DNA of 64,000 bases, taken from Euborellia annulipes. Taxonomy: Eukaryota; Arthropoda; Insecta; Dermaptera; Anisolabididae. The stretch is taken from the NCBI GenBank assembly GCA_023213315.1, contig JAKCPI010001998.1:1-64000 (forward strand), read 5' to 3'. The notes beneath the pieces were generated by a model. It made no database searches and had not been told where the DNA came from. It saw nothing but the letters and a program-made list of their open reading frames with translations. Below, in pieces: positions 1 through 10,330 of this stretch (position 1 is its first letter; each line of letters starts with the position of its first letter). The position numbers were made by a program, and so were the translations under genes.

Positions 1-695
1 AATTAAAAACGTTTTTTTTATTTAATTCCTTGGCTGCAAAGTTTCCTAGATGCAATATTATATTCCGTTCCTTTGCAGTCTCAATCGGCTTCTTTTATCA
101 GCTATTCAAAAAAGAATTCTTTATCGAGGAATCGTTGAGAAGCCTCCTATATTTATTTATTATTCAATTCAATTATAAAAAATTGTCTCTTTCAGATTGA
201 ACATTAATTTTGGAAAAGTGAGCTAATGTACTTTTAAGCTCCCTTTTGTGTCATAAAAACATTATAACAAAAAAAAAAAAAAAGAACTCTCAACAAAAGA
301 TAATTCTAGGCCTGTTTTAAATACTCCTTTTCATTATCCATTTCACCCCTTTAATAACAAAGGATTATAAATAATTTGTTCCTGTCTTTATTTAATAAAG
401 ATGAAAAAGAACGAATTCGTCACAAAGTTTGCACGAGTAAATGAGGCTTAAAAAAACAAAAGAAATTATTTTGAAAAGGGATGGGGGGGGGACACGGGCT
501 ACTCGCATTTCATCCTTTGTACACAAATTCCTGACTTGTAATTTCGAAATATCTACTCTCGTCTTTATTAATAAAATATGTCTACAATAGGCAGGGCCTG
601 TCCTAAGCCTTTTGCCACCCCCCCCCCCCCCACGCGCCCCCTTCTCCCTTACCGAACCGGCTCTCAATCATTGTTTTATTTGAAGGCACAAAATG
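1..695. other. AT-rich spacer, no gene seen
   Basis: No credible coding region. It holds poly-A near 268-282, a G run near 484-491 and a C run near 616-630. The open frame on the minus strand here owes its length to the homopolymers and has no recognisable motif. Confidence 0.7.
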
Positions 696-697
696 TA

Positions 698-908
698 CAG
701 TGAGGGACAATATTAAGTCCCACCCATGCGTTTTTTACTTGTGATTATTTAATTGTTTTTATAAAAGAAAATGAAAATATTTATTGGAAATTTTTTAGGT
801 TTGAATCATGAAAGTTTCCATTAAAAAATATATATTTTTTTTTTTTAAAACAATGAAATAATCACATGTAGAAAACGCATGGGTGGGACTTAATATTGTT
901 CCTCACTG
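698..908. mobile_element. MITE-F copy 1 (TA-flanked, mariner-like)
   Basis: About 210 bp, nearly palindromic. The left end begins CAGTGAGGGACAATATTAAG and the right end is its complement, with terminal repeats over 35 bp long that include the box CCCACCCATGCG. Both ends abut TA (696-697, 909-910), as expected for Tc1/mariner-type insertion. There is no ORF, so it is non-autonomous. A second copy lies at 45870-46077. Confidence 0.85.
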
Positions 909-955
909 TACTCAATAACAAATTTGTTCATTAAAATATAGGAAAATAAATTAAA

Positions 956-1012
956 AACCTGGTGTGATTGGTCGCATAGCACACAACTTTCACAATTTTA
1001 ACAACTGTGAAA
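956..1012. repeat. XH terminal-hairpin remnant
   Basis: Matches one arm of the XH family hairpin (CTGGTGTGA, then a GCACACAACTTTC-like run) without the rest of the element. It is degenerate, so the boundaries are approximate. Confidence 0.55.
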
Positions 1013-1100
1013 GCCTAAACTCCAAAATTCGAATATAGAAAGATAGATTGTTCAATTCTAGAAGACCGAACTATAATGTTTTTTTTGTATAGCCTCTATT

Positions 1101-1708
1101 TTTTACTTTCTCTTACCCTATATATGAAATATATAGAGAGAAAGTATTCGATTCATCTCAAAAATTGGATGTCGAGATTTTAATGGATCTTCAAGTTTTA
1201 AGGTCCCCTGAGTCCAAAAAAAGTGGATCCCGCAAATTGGTCTGTGTGTGTTTGTGTCTGTGAACAAAATATCTCAGGAACTAAAAGAGCTACGAGGTTG
1301 AAATATTATATTTAAGTTAGTCACCACCCTAGGGCGTGCAAATAAGCTTTTAAATCGGCCTAAAAGTACTAGTACTTTATTGATGTATTTTTTCAGTTTT
1401 TTTCGATTTTTTCAAAATTCGCTAGAACGATTTTGATTAAAATTCATTAATTAACTGCTCTCTAAAAAGTAGACCAGTGAAATTTTGGATACGTGGAAAT
1501 CGTTTGAAGTACACTTTACTGATGTGAAAGCATTCGTAGCTCAGCGCTCTCTATGAATCATCGCGTGGGCAAGTTTGGAACTAAAGTTCTAAGAGCAACT
1601 AAATATAAATATATCTCGACACAAAAAATCAGGTGTGTCCAGCACGGTGCACAACTTTCTCTTACCGAAGGGTAAGAGTGCTGGGCGACCAGTCACACCA
1701 GATTTTTT
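1101..1708 (+). mobile_element. XH family copy, divergent
   Basis: Starts with the TTTACTTTCTCTTACC hairpin end and finishes at the hairpin ending CACACCAGATTTTTT. The internal CTGTG microsatellite and the AGTACTAGTACTTTA segment are present. The region that carries the X-box in other copies (about 1470-1600) is replaced by unrelated sequence, so this copy lacks the site. No coding capacity. Confidence 0.85.
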
Positions 1709-2183
1709 CCTCCAACATTTGTATTTTACCTATTCATAATCGAAACAAAAAGGTCTCTTTGGGGGGAAACTGCTTTTGTTATAATTAATAATAACAGATT
1801 TTTTTTTTTTAATCTTATAAAATGGGTTTTCTAAACAAAAATGACCATTTGATGAATGCTTCTGTTTTAAAATTTTAATAAATTATCCTTTAAAAAAAAA
1901 AAAAATACAATTTATCCTTTGAAAAATGAATGTGCCATTTTATTTATCTACTGGGTAAGTGTATTTAATCTCTGTTAGCAGCTACGAGAGAGAGAAAGAA
2001 AATCATTCATATTCCAATAGGTTTAAAATATATTATATCGTTTTTCTAAAAATACATGACATATTAAAAGAAAAAAAAAAAAAAATTAGATTGATGTAAC
2101 ATATTGAAACCCGCTGCCATGTTGATATGACATGTCGGACAAGTTTTTTTTTTCTTGCCAAGATGATATTAAAATCATTATTT
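1709..2183. other. AT-rich spacer, no gene seen
   Basis: Poly-A/T tracts (about 1800-1810, 1891-1903, 2070-2084) and no recognisable repeat or ORF. Confidence 0.6.
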
Positions 2184-2526
2184 CAGATGTTTCTACCGAA
2201 TTTAATAAATTGTATAACAATCGAAGGAGATCAAATGCTCTACAGTTATTGTTATTGTTGTCAAATTATTAGCTAAAAGCGGAAACATGGACACTTGACA
2301 AGCATGCATGTGCAATCTTATTGTACCAGCATGCACAAATTCCCTTCGGCACAAGCATGATTGTACAAGCAACAGCTTATGCCGAAAATTAACCTAAAAA
2401 TGTCAAACTCGGAAGGTTATTTATTCGAAGCTAACAAGAAATAAGTAGATTCGTAGGGCTTATAGCTGGTAGGATAGGTGAAAAGGTGAAGAAAATCTGC
2501 AGCTAGTTGTTTTTCATTATTTTATT

Positions 2527-2580
2527 CCCACCATGTTGACGTTTCGATCCCGGTTGGGTTCATCCTCAGAACAGGTGGGT
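2527..2580 (-). ncRNA. Hammerhead-like motif, left arm
   Basis: On the minus strand the order is stem I strand, CTGAGGA, one extra T, stem II (GAACCC-loop-GGGATC with one mismatch), GAAACGTC, then the partner strand of stem I. It mirrors the motif at 2836-2886. Whether it cleaves is unknown. Confidence 0.45.
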
Positions 2581-2835
2581 GTTATGTATGTGTATATTTG
2601 TAAATTTCAATCATATATTATATACAGAACTCAAAGATAAATAAATACAAATAAATTATATTAGTTAAGATATAATTGAAAGTAAATGGTTAAGAGAGAC
2701 GATGGCCAGGTCAAAAGACAAATCTGACTTACTTTTAATTATATCCTAAGTAATATAATTTATTTGTATTTATTTATCTTTGGGTTCTGTATATAATATA
2801 TGATTGAAATTTACAAATATACACATACATAACAC

Positions 2836-2886
2836 CCCCTGTTCTGAGGATGAACCCAACCGGGATCGAAACGTCAACGTGGTGGG
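2836..2886 (+). ncRNA. Hammerhead-like motif, right arm
   Basis: CTGAGGA at 2844-2850, extra T at 2851, stem II GAACCC/GGGATC, then GAAACGTC at 2868-2875. Flanks CCCCTGTT and AACGTGGG form stem I with seven of eight positions paired (one G-U). AATAAA and a CAGCTAGTTG/AGCTGC box follow about 10-35 nt downstream, as in the other foldback elements. A conventional hammerhead has no extra base after CUGANGA, so this is called hammerhead-like. Confidence 0.5.
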
Positions 2887-3246
2887 AATAAAATAATGAA
2901 AAACAACTAGCTGCAGATTTTCTTCACCTTTTCACCTATCCTACCAGCTATAAGCCCTACGTATCTACTTATTTCTTGTTATCTTCGAATAAATAACCTC
3001 CGAGATTGACATTTTTAGGTTAATTTTCGGCATAAGCTGTTGCTTGCACATACATTCTTGTGCCGAAGGGAATTTGTGCATACTGGTACAATAAGATTGC
3101 ACATACATGCTTGTCCAGTGTTCAGTTACGTGTGTAGCCGCCTCTAGTTAATTTTATAATTTGACAACAATAACAATAACTGTAGAGCATTTGATATCCT
3201 TCGATTGTTATACAATTTATTAAATTCGTTAGAATATAAACATCTG

Positions 3247-3868
3247 AAAGTTGTGTTCTGTGCTTGTCACACCAGATTTTTCGTGTCGACATATATTTAG
3301 TTTCCGCCGATATATTCAAGATGTAAAATTTATAAGCATGGGAGAATATTTATATTTTGTTACCATGGCAACCATTTCTCCTATCTTCTCTATGAAGTAC
3401 AAGAGTAAAGTGGTATTCAGAAGATTTAAACGGCAAAATGAGAATATACATTTTAAAGAGCATCTAAAACATTATTGATTTATGAATTTTACTCAAAATC
3501 GTCGAAGAGAATTTTGAGAAAATCGAAAAAAGTGAAAAAGTACATCAGTAAAGAACTAGTAGTGTTGGGCCAATTTTGTCAGAAGCTTGGTGTCACGTCC
3601 CAGCGGGGTAGCCTAACTTAAATATAGAATTTCAACATCCTAGCTCTTTTCGTTCTGGAGATATTTTGTTCACAGACACACAGATAGACAGACAGACCAT
3701 GTTGCGAAAACCACTTTTTTTGGATTCAGGGGCCCTCAAACCGTGTATATCCATAGTCGAAAAAAAGTCTTGACTATCCATTGAAATCTCGACATCGAAT
3801 TTTTGACATGAATCTAATACATTCTCTCTCTATATATTAACATATATAGAGGTAAGAGAAAGTAAAAA
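3247..3868 (-). mobile_element. XH family copy, hairpin end half-deleted
   Basis: Begins inside the terminal hairpin (AAGTTGTGTTCTGTGCTTG) exactly where the giant foldback ends, and runs to the GGTAAGAGAAAGTAAAA end. A perfect X-box GTTACCATGGCAAC lies at 3359-3372. The 75-codon open frame at 3251-3478 recurs in several XH copies and looks fortuitous. Confidence 0.88.
3359..3372. promoter_or_regulatory. X-box (RFX site) match in an XH copy
   Basis: GTTACCATGGCAAC, a perfect match to GTTRCCATGGYAAC. Other perfect copies, each inside an XH element, start at 4867, 14199, 16438, 19016, 26540, 28630, 34505, 35551, 38332, 39154, 45801, 51798, 59100 and 62548. Binding is not shown by the sequence. 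Confidence 0.5.
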
Positions 3869-4704
3869 AACTTTATTGCAGAAATCCACTATGTGCAAAA
3901 TTTTAATATTTTTTTTTTTTAAATAAGAAATAAATATTATAATTTACCAACAGGTAGAATTTACCTCTAGATGTTAACTAATACTTTAAAGCAAATTCTA
4001 CCGTTTGTTTGGCCGAAAAATTTAAAAATTAAAATACACTTAGATGAGTTTCTAAAATAAATGATTCAATTAAGAGTTATCCTTTCTAAATGTTTAGGAT
4101 TAAAAAAAAGAAAATCTGTTGATGAAAACACCTCAGGTAAAATAACTTTTGTTTTATCCGGGAAAATGATTTTAATTAAAAAAAAAAAAAAAAAAAAAAA
4201 TACAAAAAGCAAAAACCTCAAGTCTTTCGGGTTGATTCAATTAAAGAGCCTTTCAACAAAATATTAATTAAATTACGTGCAGACCAATGAGAGAAGAACA
4301 AAGAAATTATTATAATAAAATTTTCATGATAAATGTTTCTAAAAAAAAAACAAAATACGAAATTTGAATAATGACAAAGAGAGAGTGGGGGGAGGAGGGA
4401 ATTATTCTTAAAAGCGAGAGAGATTATTTTCTCATCCTGAGAGAGTGAGAAGGAAAGAAAGATTAATCTCTTAAAAACGCGGTGTTCATTTATTGCGATC
4501 TCTTTTTGAAATAGGAGAAGGGGGGGGGGAAGGAGGTGGTGTTTGATAAATTAGAAATCTCTCCACTCTAGTTCCATTATATTTATATTTTTATTTTTTT
4601 TGGCTTCGACCTGCTGGACCCACTTTCAGCTGGCTCGAGCCCGCCTGCGGCGGACCCTCGCCTTTCCTTAATTAAGTTTCACAATTTTTCAGGCAATTAA
4701 TAAT
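3869..4704. other. Spacer, no gene seen
   Basis: AT-rich with a long poly-A (about 4179-4200), purine-rich GA tracts (4379-4475) and a G run near 4520-4528. A short GC-rich patch at 4602-4670 stands out from its surroundings but has no coding frame I can recognise. Confidence 0.6.
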
Positions 4705-5152
4705 AAAAAAATCTAGTGTGACTGGCGCACAGCACACAACTTTCTCTTACCTCCTGTAATCGAAAGTTGTGTTATGTGCTTGTCACACCAGATTTTTTGT
4801 GTAGACATGTATTTAGTTTCCGACAGTACGGTATATTCGATTTTCAAGATGTAGTATTTATATTTTGTTACCATGGCAACCATTTCTCCTATCTTTTCTA
4901 TGGAGTACAAGAGTAAAGTGGTCTTCAGAAGATTTCAATGGCAAAATGAGAATATACATTTTAAAGAGAATCTAAAAAATAATTCACATTTTTTTCTCAT
5001 TCACACTCCCACTCACACACACATTCACAGTCTTTTCGGCAACATAGGCCATTTAAGACTTTTTGACGATAACCGTTATGAATATACATTATTATTTGGG
5101 GTCCAGGCATTTTTATTTAAAAAATAATTGATTTTTGAATTAAAAAATATTA
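4705..5152 (-). mobile_element. XH family copy split by SINE-1
   Basis: Terminal hairpin at about 4709-4802, X-box GTTACCATGGCAAC at 4867-4880. The element breaks at 4984 and resumes at 5119 in ...AATAATTGATTTTTGAATT. The direct repeat AAAAAATAATT (4974-4984 and 5119-5129) flanks the inserted SINE. The far end is missing. Confidence 0.85.
4985..5118 (-). mobile_element. SINE-1, 5'-truncated
   Basis: Minus-strand copy. It contains the SINE-1 3' body (complement of CTTAAATGGCC and of GCCGAAAAGACTGTG) and the GTGTGAATG-rich tail, but no tRNA-like head. An 11-bp target-site duplication marks retrotransposition into the XH copy. Confidence 0.85.
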
Positions 5153-5706
5153 TTATTATTATTTGAAATTCCTATCGGGATCCCCGTTTATTTACCCGAG
5201 GTGCTTTCGTGTACGGAGACACACACCTCAAACTCAACCGGCCTCTGGCCGTAGCCATCTACCGGCACCCCGTGAAGTTGCATCATTTCCTATCTCTAGC
5301 CCCTCCTCCTGCTCTCGTCTCTAGCTAGTGAACTAATCCTTATTTCTGGTTCCACCCGGCTCCTTTTATCCAACCTCTTCTATGCTATGGGGGATGCCCT
5401 AGTTGAGGAGGGACTCCCTCAGCACCGGCGTGTAGCCTACTCCTTTCGAAGAATGCATCACTGAGAGGGAACCTCTTTACGTCCCTTCCACAGGACGGGA
5501 TGTCACAGCAACTCCCTCTCCTCGTAGAGTTGCCTGAGGGCTATTGTGGAAGGATCCTATATTCCAATCCAGGGCTTGCTTGAGGATTTGTTTACATTAA
5601 ATTAATATTTTTATTTAATGAAAAATCCCGCATGCCAAGGATTTGAACAGGGATCTTCTTTGCAGAAGCTGACACCCTAGCTCGCCGACACCAGCGAGCC
5701 CCCCTA
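5143..5706 (-). mobile_element. SINE-3, long GC-rich tRNA-derived SINE
   Basis: Markedly GC-rich against its surroundings. Read on the minus strand it starts with a tRNA-like head (about 5706-5623) carrying an A-box-like TGGTGTCGGCGAG and a B-box-like GTTCAAATCC. A long unrelated body follows and it ends in an (AAT)n tail near 5143-5160. A 40-bp piece of the same family (GCTTGAGGATTTGTTTACAT) recurs at 48575-48617. No ORF. Assignment as a SINE is inferred from the head and the tail. Confidence 0.6.
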
Positions 5707-5878
5707 ATTAAAAATAAATGAAAATTTAATTAAATAACAATTTTTATTATTTTTCATTTGACAGATTTAATTATTTTATTTTAATTAATTTTAATTGGCT
5801 TTTTCACAAGGTATGTAATTTAAAACTCAATGCTTTTCAAAGAGTCAATTCACATTCAGTTTAAATAACTATAGTTAT

Positions 5879-6059
5879 TTATAAGACTTTGACGATAACC
5901 GTTATTATGAATATATTATATATTGGGGTCCAGACATTTTTATTTAAGCCATTTAGTATCCAAGTGGCTTAAATAAAATCATCGGACTGCCTGGGGTCAG
6001 AACCCGCGACTTTCGGTATAGAAGGTAGGCACGGAACCAATTACAGCAAGCCCGAGGGC
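5879..6059 (-). mobile_element. SINE-1, tail-truncated
   Basis: Minus-strand copy with head GCCCTCGGGCTTG near 6059 and a degraded promoter region, running to AAGTCTTA at its 3' break. It sits head to head with the next copy, overlapping at AGCCCGAGGGCT. Confidence 0.75.
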
Positions 6060-6300
6060 TAACGCACCTGCCTTGTAAACAAAGGGTCGCGGGTACGGAT
6101 CCCAGGTAGCCCGATGATTTTATGGATACCAAATGGCTTAAATAAGAATGCCTGGACCCCCAATAGATAAATTTACAAATAACGAGTATCGTTAAAATCT
6201 TAAATGGCCTAAGTTGCCGAAAAGACTGTGTGTATGTGTGTGTGAATGTGAATGTGAATGAGAAAAAAGTGTGTGTTAAAAAAAAAAAAAAGGCTTAAAT
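6052..6300 (+). mobile_element. SINE-1, full-length tail
   Basis: Plus-strand copy with the B-box region GGGTACGGATCCC, the diagnostic ATGGCCTAAGTTGCCGAAAA run, a GTGTGTGAATG microsatellite and a poly-A tail (6277-6291). A fragment of the same SINE (AATAAGAATGCCTGGACG) follows at 6296-6320. Confidence 0.8.
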
Positions 6301-6320
6301 AAGAATGCCTGGACGCCCAA

Positions 6321-6450
6321 TTAATATATTTTATTATTATAATTTATTTATTTTGCTCATTCTTATAATATTTTGTATACTTTTGTATATTGAAAAATGG
6401 CTTGATGGCCAAGCACCAATAGCCCAAAATAAATAAAAAAAAAAAAAAAT
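6321..6450 (+). mobile_element. LINE 3' end fragment with AAAT/poly-A tail
   Basis: TTGATGGCCAAGCACCAATA followed by CCAAAATAAATAAA and poly-A resembles the 3' ends at 18465-18545 and 58088-58150. No coding part is left. The assignment is weak. Confidence 0.35.
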
Positions 6451-6742
6451 ATATTTACAATTGGGAGGATGATGATAATTTTGATATGAAGGGTGATGTC
6501 AAATTAAATGATTACATCGCAATAGATTAAACAAATGATGAGGATGAAGAGGGGGGAAGAAAACAAAAAATCTCCAAAAGTATCTATTCCACCTTATTCA
6601 GAAGGAGGTATTTATGGTAATCAAATTTTTCAGTAATTTAAAATGAATATTATTAAAGAAAATAACTGAGAAAAGATGAGAATTTTAATTTTCAGTCAGT
6701 GGGCGACTCGAAAGCGGAATCAAAACGATACTGGAGTATCGA

Positions 6743-7037
6743 AAAATCTGGTGTGACTGGTCGCACAGCACACAACCTTCTCTTACATTCGGTAATCGAA
6801 AGTTGGGTTCTGAGCGACCAGCCACACCAGATTTTTTGTGTCGACATGTATTTAGTTTCCGACAGTCGGTACATTTGAATTCAAGATGTAAAATTTATAT
6901 GGAAAATATTTATATTTTGTTACTATGGCAACCATTTCTCCTATCTTTCCTATGGAGTACAAGAATAAAGTGGTCTTCAGAAGATTTCAATCGCAAAATG
7001 AGAATATACATTTTAAAGAGGATCTAAAAAAAAAAAA
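6743..7037 (-). mobile_element. XH family copy, truncated
   Basis: Terminal hairpin at about 6743-6838, then the body to ...TTTTAAAGAGGATCTAAAA. It carries a one-mismatch X-box, GTTACTATGGCAAC, at 6919-6932. Confidence 0.85.
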
Positions 7038-7890
7038 AATTGAAAATCTGGCATAGAAACAGAGCAAAATCAAAACAAATAAACAAACGCGTTGAGTTAT
7101 TTCTTTGAATAGTGGGTGAGCAAAGTTGTGCGCTCGGCTTAGTCCGGCCCTTTATTTCTTTCCTTTCTACAATTCAGTCTTCGCAATTTCAATTTTTTTA
7201 ATGTTGATAATTCGTAAGAAATTATCTACTGTATAACGTTATTTTAATTAGTTTCAAGATGAGGTCGCAACAAAAAAAGAGTCATTTACTCGCCCTTAAA
7301 CCCTGCTGTCTTAATAATTATTAATCTTTCTTTTGGCGTAAATCCAGAAACAATTTTCCAGTAGATAATTTAAAATCTTAATCATTAATCGTGTTTTTGT
7401 TTTTTTGTAACGATGTTTAATCCATGAATTTGATACTAATTTGCAGATGATTATTTGCATATTCATGATCGCCTTTTCTTCTCTCTCTCTCCGTTTATCA
7501 AATGATTGAATCTCTAGGAAATGTTTTGCATTCTAATCCCTCGTGTCTCGCTTTGTGGTGAGTTTAGTTTTGGATGGCAGCCAATAGAGGGACACAAATT
7601 CAACACGGGGTGGGGTGGGGGTTAATCAAGCAGAGAGAGGCTAAACAACTCTTAAAGGGCGAGAGGCCAACGCACAAAAAAAAGTCATCCCTCCTCGCCC
7701 TTTATTTAATCTAACCAATAAAATGAACGAGAGAAAATTTAATGCTATTTGCAAAGTACTTGTCATCATAATTGGGTGGTAAAAAAAAAATTGAGATATG
7801 GATTTTTTCTTTTATATATAAAAATACCTGGATATCATATAGCCACAGGGTGAACCAAAAGAAATGTGCGCATGATAGAAATACAGAGTA
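7038..7890. other. AT-rich spacer, no gene seen
   Basis: Contains a CT tract (7481-7492), GGGGTGGGGTGGGGG (about 7608-7621) and poly-A/T runs. No repeat family recognised. Confidence 0.6.
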
Positions 7891-8468
7891 TATATGGGTC
7901 AATGCCAAATTGACAAATTTTTTTTCCTGACCCCCGCGGATTTCGCTGAAAATTTTCGAATAAAATATCACTCATTTTTTAACGTTTAAAGTTTCATGAG
8001 AAAGCTGAAAAAATTTCATAAAAAAGTTACGCAAAATAAACCAAATTTCAAAAAAAAAAAAAATTAGAAGCGATGGTCGGCACATCTTGAAATTAAGGGG
8101 GATAAATGTAGATTAGTTGAAGTTTTTTTTGAGTTAAAAAAAAAAAAAAAATGGTCGAACTTTGAGAAAATTAGGGTTTTTTCAAAAAAACTGAAATATT
8201 TCATATATCCGGGCTTCTGAAATAATTTTTGTATTTTTTTCTGAAAACTACATTAAAAAACAAAATTTTTACAGCCTTGCGGGGTTCCGAAATATCAATT
8301 TTAAAATAAGTTATCGTTATTTGAAAAAAAAAAAAAAACAATTTTTTTCAAAAGTCCATAACTTTTTTTAGTTGGGTGAAAAAATTTGAAAAAATTCTCG
8401 AAGATAGAAAATTTTCAGCGAAATCCGCGGGGGTCAGGAAAAAAATTTGGCATGGAATGACCCATATA
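7891..8468. mobile_element. MITE-H, long TIRs, TA-flanked
   Basis: Starts TATATGGGTCAATGCC and ends in the complement (GGCATGGAATGACCCATATA). The terminal repeats extend through CCTGACCCCCGCGGATTTCG, about 60 nt. The interior is AT-rich without an ORF. The TGGGT ends next to TA resemble those of the element at 35834-36935. Confidence 0.8.
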
Positions 8469-8483
8469 CAATTTCAGATTATT

Positions 8484-8540
8484 AAAAATTTGGTGTTGGC
8501 CGTGTATTCTACACAGCCGGGGACTTTTTAACGGGTCTTT
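8484..8540 (+). repeat. Short hairpin repeat, copy 1
   Basis: GGCCGTGTATTCTACACAGCC followed by GGGGACTTTTTAACG. A close relative occurs at 26848-26925, so it is a dispersed sequence. Confidence 0.6.
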
Positions 8541-8807
8541 TGCTTAAAATTTATTATTAACTTAATGTCTAAATTATCCAGTAATATTTATTACATCTTT
8601 TGGTATCCAAATGATTTACATAAATTAGCCGGTTTTTAGAGAATACACCTGATTGCTAAAAAAATAATCTTATTTCAAATCATCTAATGATTTCAAACAA
8701 GCATAATTGATTTCTATATTCTATGCCATCTGTTTTTAAGATAATTGAATTGACCTAAATCTGTCTAACATTTCAATTGACAATTTGTTTTTGTTTTTTT
8801 GTTGCAG

Positions 8808-8990
8808 ATGAAGGAGGAGAGCTGCGGATGAAGTTGACCACCGAGTGAAGGCGAATTACCCCCCCCCCCCCCTTCCCCCTCCCTCCTGTTAATGTGTGGT
8901 TACACTCTCTCTGTGAATATAACTGTAATGTACGTATGCAAATTAACTTCGACCTCGGCTGTGTATTAAATAAACAAGTAACCAGCATTA
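8808..8990 (+). CDS. Candidate terminal exon with 3' UTR
   Basis: A pyrimidine-rich tract ending TTTTTTTGTTGCAG (acceptor AG at 8806-8807) precedes a frame that stops at TGA 8846-8848, encoding 12 residues rich in E, G, K and T. A short GC-rich untranslated stretch with a C run follows, and AATAAA sits at 8969-8974. Together these look like a last coding exon plus 3' UTR. The short length and lack of a recognisable protein keep this tentative. Confidence 0.3.
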
Positions 8991-9204
8991 TAAAGAATCA
9001 TTAAATGATTCATTCACATTTGAAATATTATCATCAAATTCTGACCTTTCTTTATTCGTTTAGATAATAACGAGTAAAACATTTTTGTGTTACTTCTTTC
9101 AAACTCACTTCATTTTATAGTGAATAATGTTCTTTTTTTAAATAAATTGGCTCCGGATGTCTGACATTGGCAAAATCTCCATTTAAAATTGCAATTTTAT
9201 GGCG

Positions 9205-9805
9205 GGCGGGAGCGAAGTGGTTACGCATGTTTTTTCCGTTAAGATGGCGTTGTGTGTCATAAAAAGTATGCCCAAAAAATCAAGTAATTCAAAAATTTGC
9301 CAAGAGATGTCAGAATGGTAGCTAATAATATTTAATGCATTTGGTTGATTTTCATTGATCTTTTAACAATAAATACTTTATAAATGTTATTATATATTAT
9401 GTATCTTTTATAAAAGCATAAAAATATATAAATCAGATATAGGCTAATACTATATCGTCTATTAGACTAGCCTGCCATCTATTGCAAGAATGCTGAACTA
9501 ATTTGACAGTTGATTTTTAAATAAATCATCTAAGCTTATTTTAAAAATTTCTTAATTAATATGTGATTAATAATAACAATAAATTCATTTTTAAATTTAA
9601 AAAAAAATTAAAGATTATTGGGACAGATTGTTTTTTTGTATTTGCTTGATAACAAAAAAACTAATTACGATAATTGTTTAATAAGTCATTAAAAAAATTA
9701 AAGCTCGATGTCTAAATAATCTCATATGAATTTAATTCATTTAAAAAAAAGCGCATTGAAAAATTCCTCATAATAGTTTAGTTTTTTTTTTTTTTAAAGT
9801 ACGTA
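9205..9805 (+). mobile_element. TTAA-3 family copy 1, ends lost
   Basis: About 600 bp nearly identical to 32879-33474, for example GTGTGTCATAAAAAGTATG and TTTGGTTGATTTTCATTGAT. The TTAAGGGGG termini seen in the second copy are not preserved here. No ORF. Confidence 0.85.
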
Positions 9806-9981
9806 AAAACTTTTTTTTTTCTTAAAATTTTCTTACAAATAGGTATCTAAAATTTTGCCAAAAGATATTAATATATTTTGAAATATTTTATTTAAGTAGA
9901 AGAAATTCGATGTCTGAGTGGTAATTATTAGGATTAGGTAGATATAGGCAGCCAGCAAGTAATAAAAAAAAAACTCTATTT

Positions 9982-10033
9982 AATTATCGTCGACGTTTCG
10001 GAATCACATCGATCCCATCATCAGGACGATAAA
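9982..10033 (-). ncRNA. Hammerhead-like motif, best match
   Basis: On the minus strand: TTATCGTC, CTGATGA (the canonical core), extra T, stem II GGGATC-GATGT-GATTCC (six pairs including one G-U), GAAACGTC, GACGATAA. The two flanks form an 8-bp perfect stem I. With no loop between GAAAC and GTC, stem III could only form between two copies through the self-complementary ACGT. Confidence 0.5.
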
Positions 10034-10230
10034 CTGCCAATGTTGCTTTGATAGATGCATTTCGGTTCATACAAAAATAAATGAATAAAAATGAGAGTGC
10101 TGTCGTTTCAGGCCCATTTGCCACAAAATAAAAATACAGCACCAACGGCAATTCTCATATACATCTAATGCAAATTTATTCATTTATTTTTGTATCAACC
10201 GAAATGCATCTATCTTGCAACATTGACAGT

Positions 10231-10271
10231 TTATCGTCCTGAAGATGGTGATTCCGAAACGTCGTCGATAA
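10231..10271 (+). ncRNA. Hammerhead-like motif, right arm
   Basis: TTATCGTC, CTGAAGA (10239-10245), a shortened stem II region, GAAACGTC (10256-10263), GTCGATAA. Stem I pairs in seven of eight positions (one U-U). Stem II is reduced by a deletion relative to the left arm, so this copy is probably inactive. Confidence 0.4.
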
Positions 10272-10330
10272 TTAAATAGTATTTTTTTTATTACTTGCTG
10301 ACTGCCTATATCTACCTAATCCTAATAATA

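Larger units (their letters stand above)
2184..3246. mobile_element. Giant foldback element, about 1.06 kb
   Basis: Almost the whole segment reads the same on both strands. The arms are about 500 nt and meet at an unpaired centre near 2686-2728. CAGATGT at 2184 pairs with the complementary bases at 3241-3246, and CGTAGGGCTTATAGCTGG in the left arm (from 2452) pairs with its complement near 2944-2961. Small indels shift the symmetry axis slightly. Each arm carries a hammerhead-like motif. The outer parts (CACAAATTCCCTTCGGCAC and neighbours) resemble TTAA-4 at 46612-46982. No transposase or RT is visible. It directly abuts an XH copy at 3247. Confidence 0.85.
9923..10330. mobile_element. Foldback element with paired hammerhead-like motifs
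   Basis: Imperfect palindrome of about 408 bp. AATTATTAGGATTAGGTAGA at the left pairs with the complement at 10311-10330, and the body (ATGCATTTCGGTT and its complement) pairs inward to near 10127. It carries one hammerhead-like motif per arm, both pointing outward. A LINE 3' end abuts at 10331. Confidence 0.85.
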
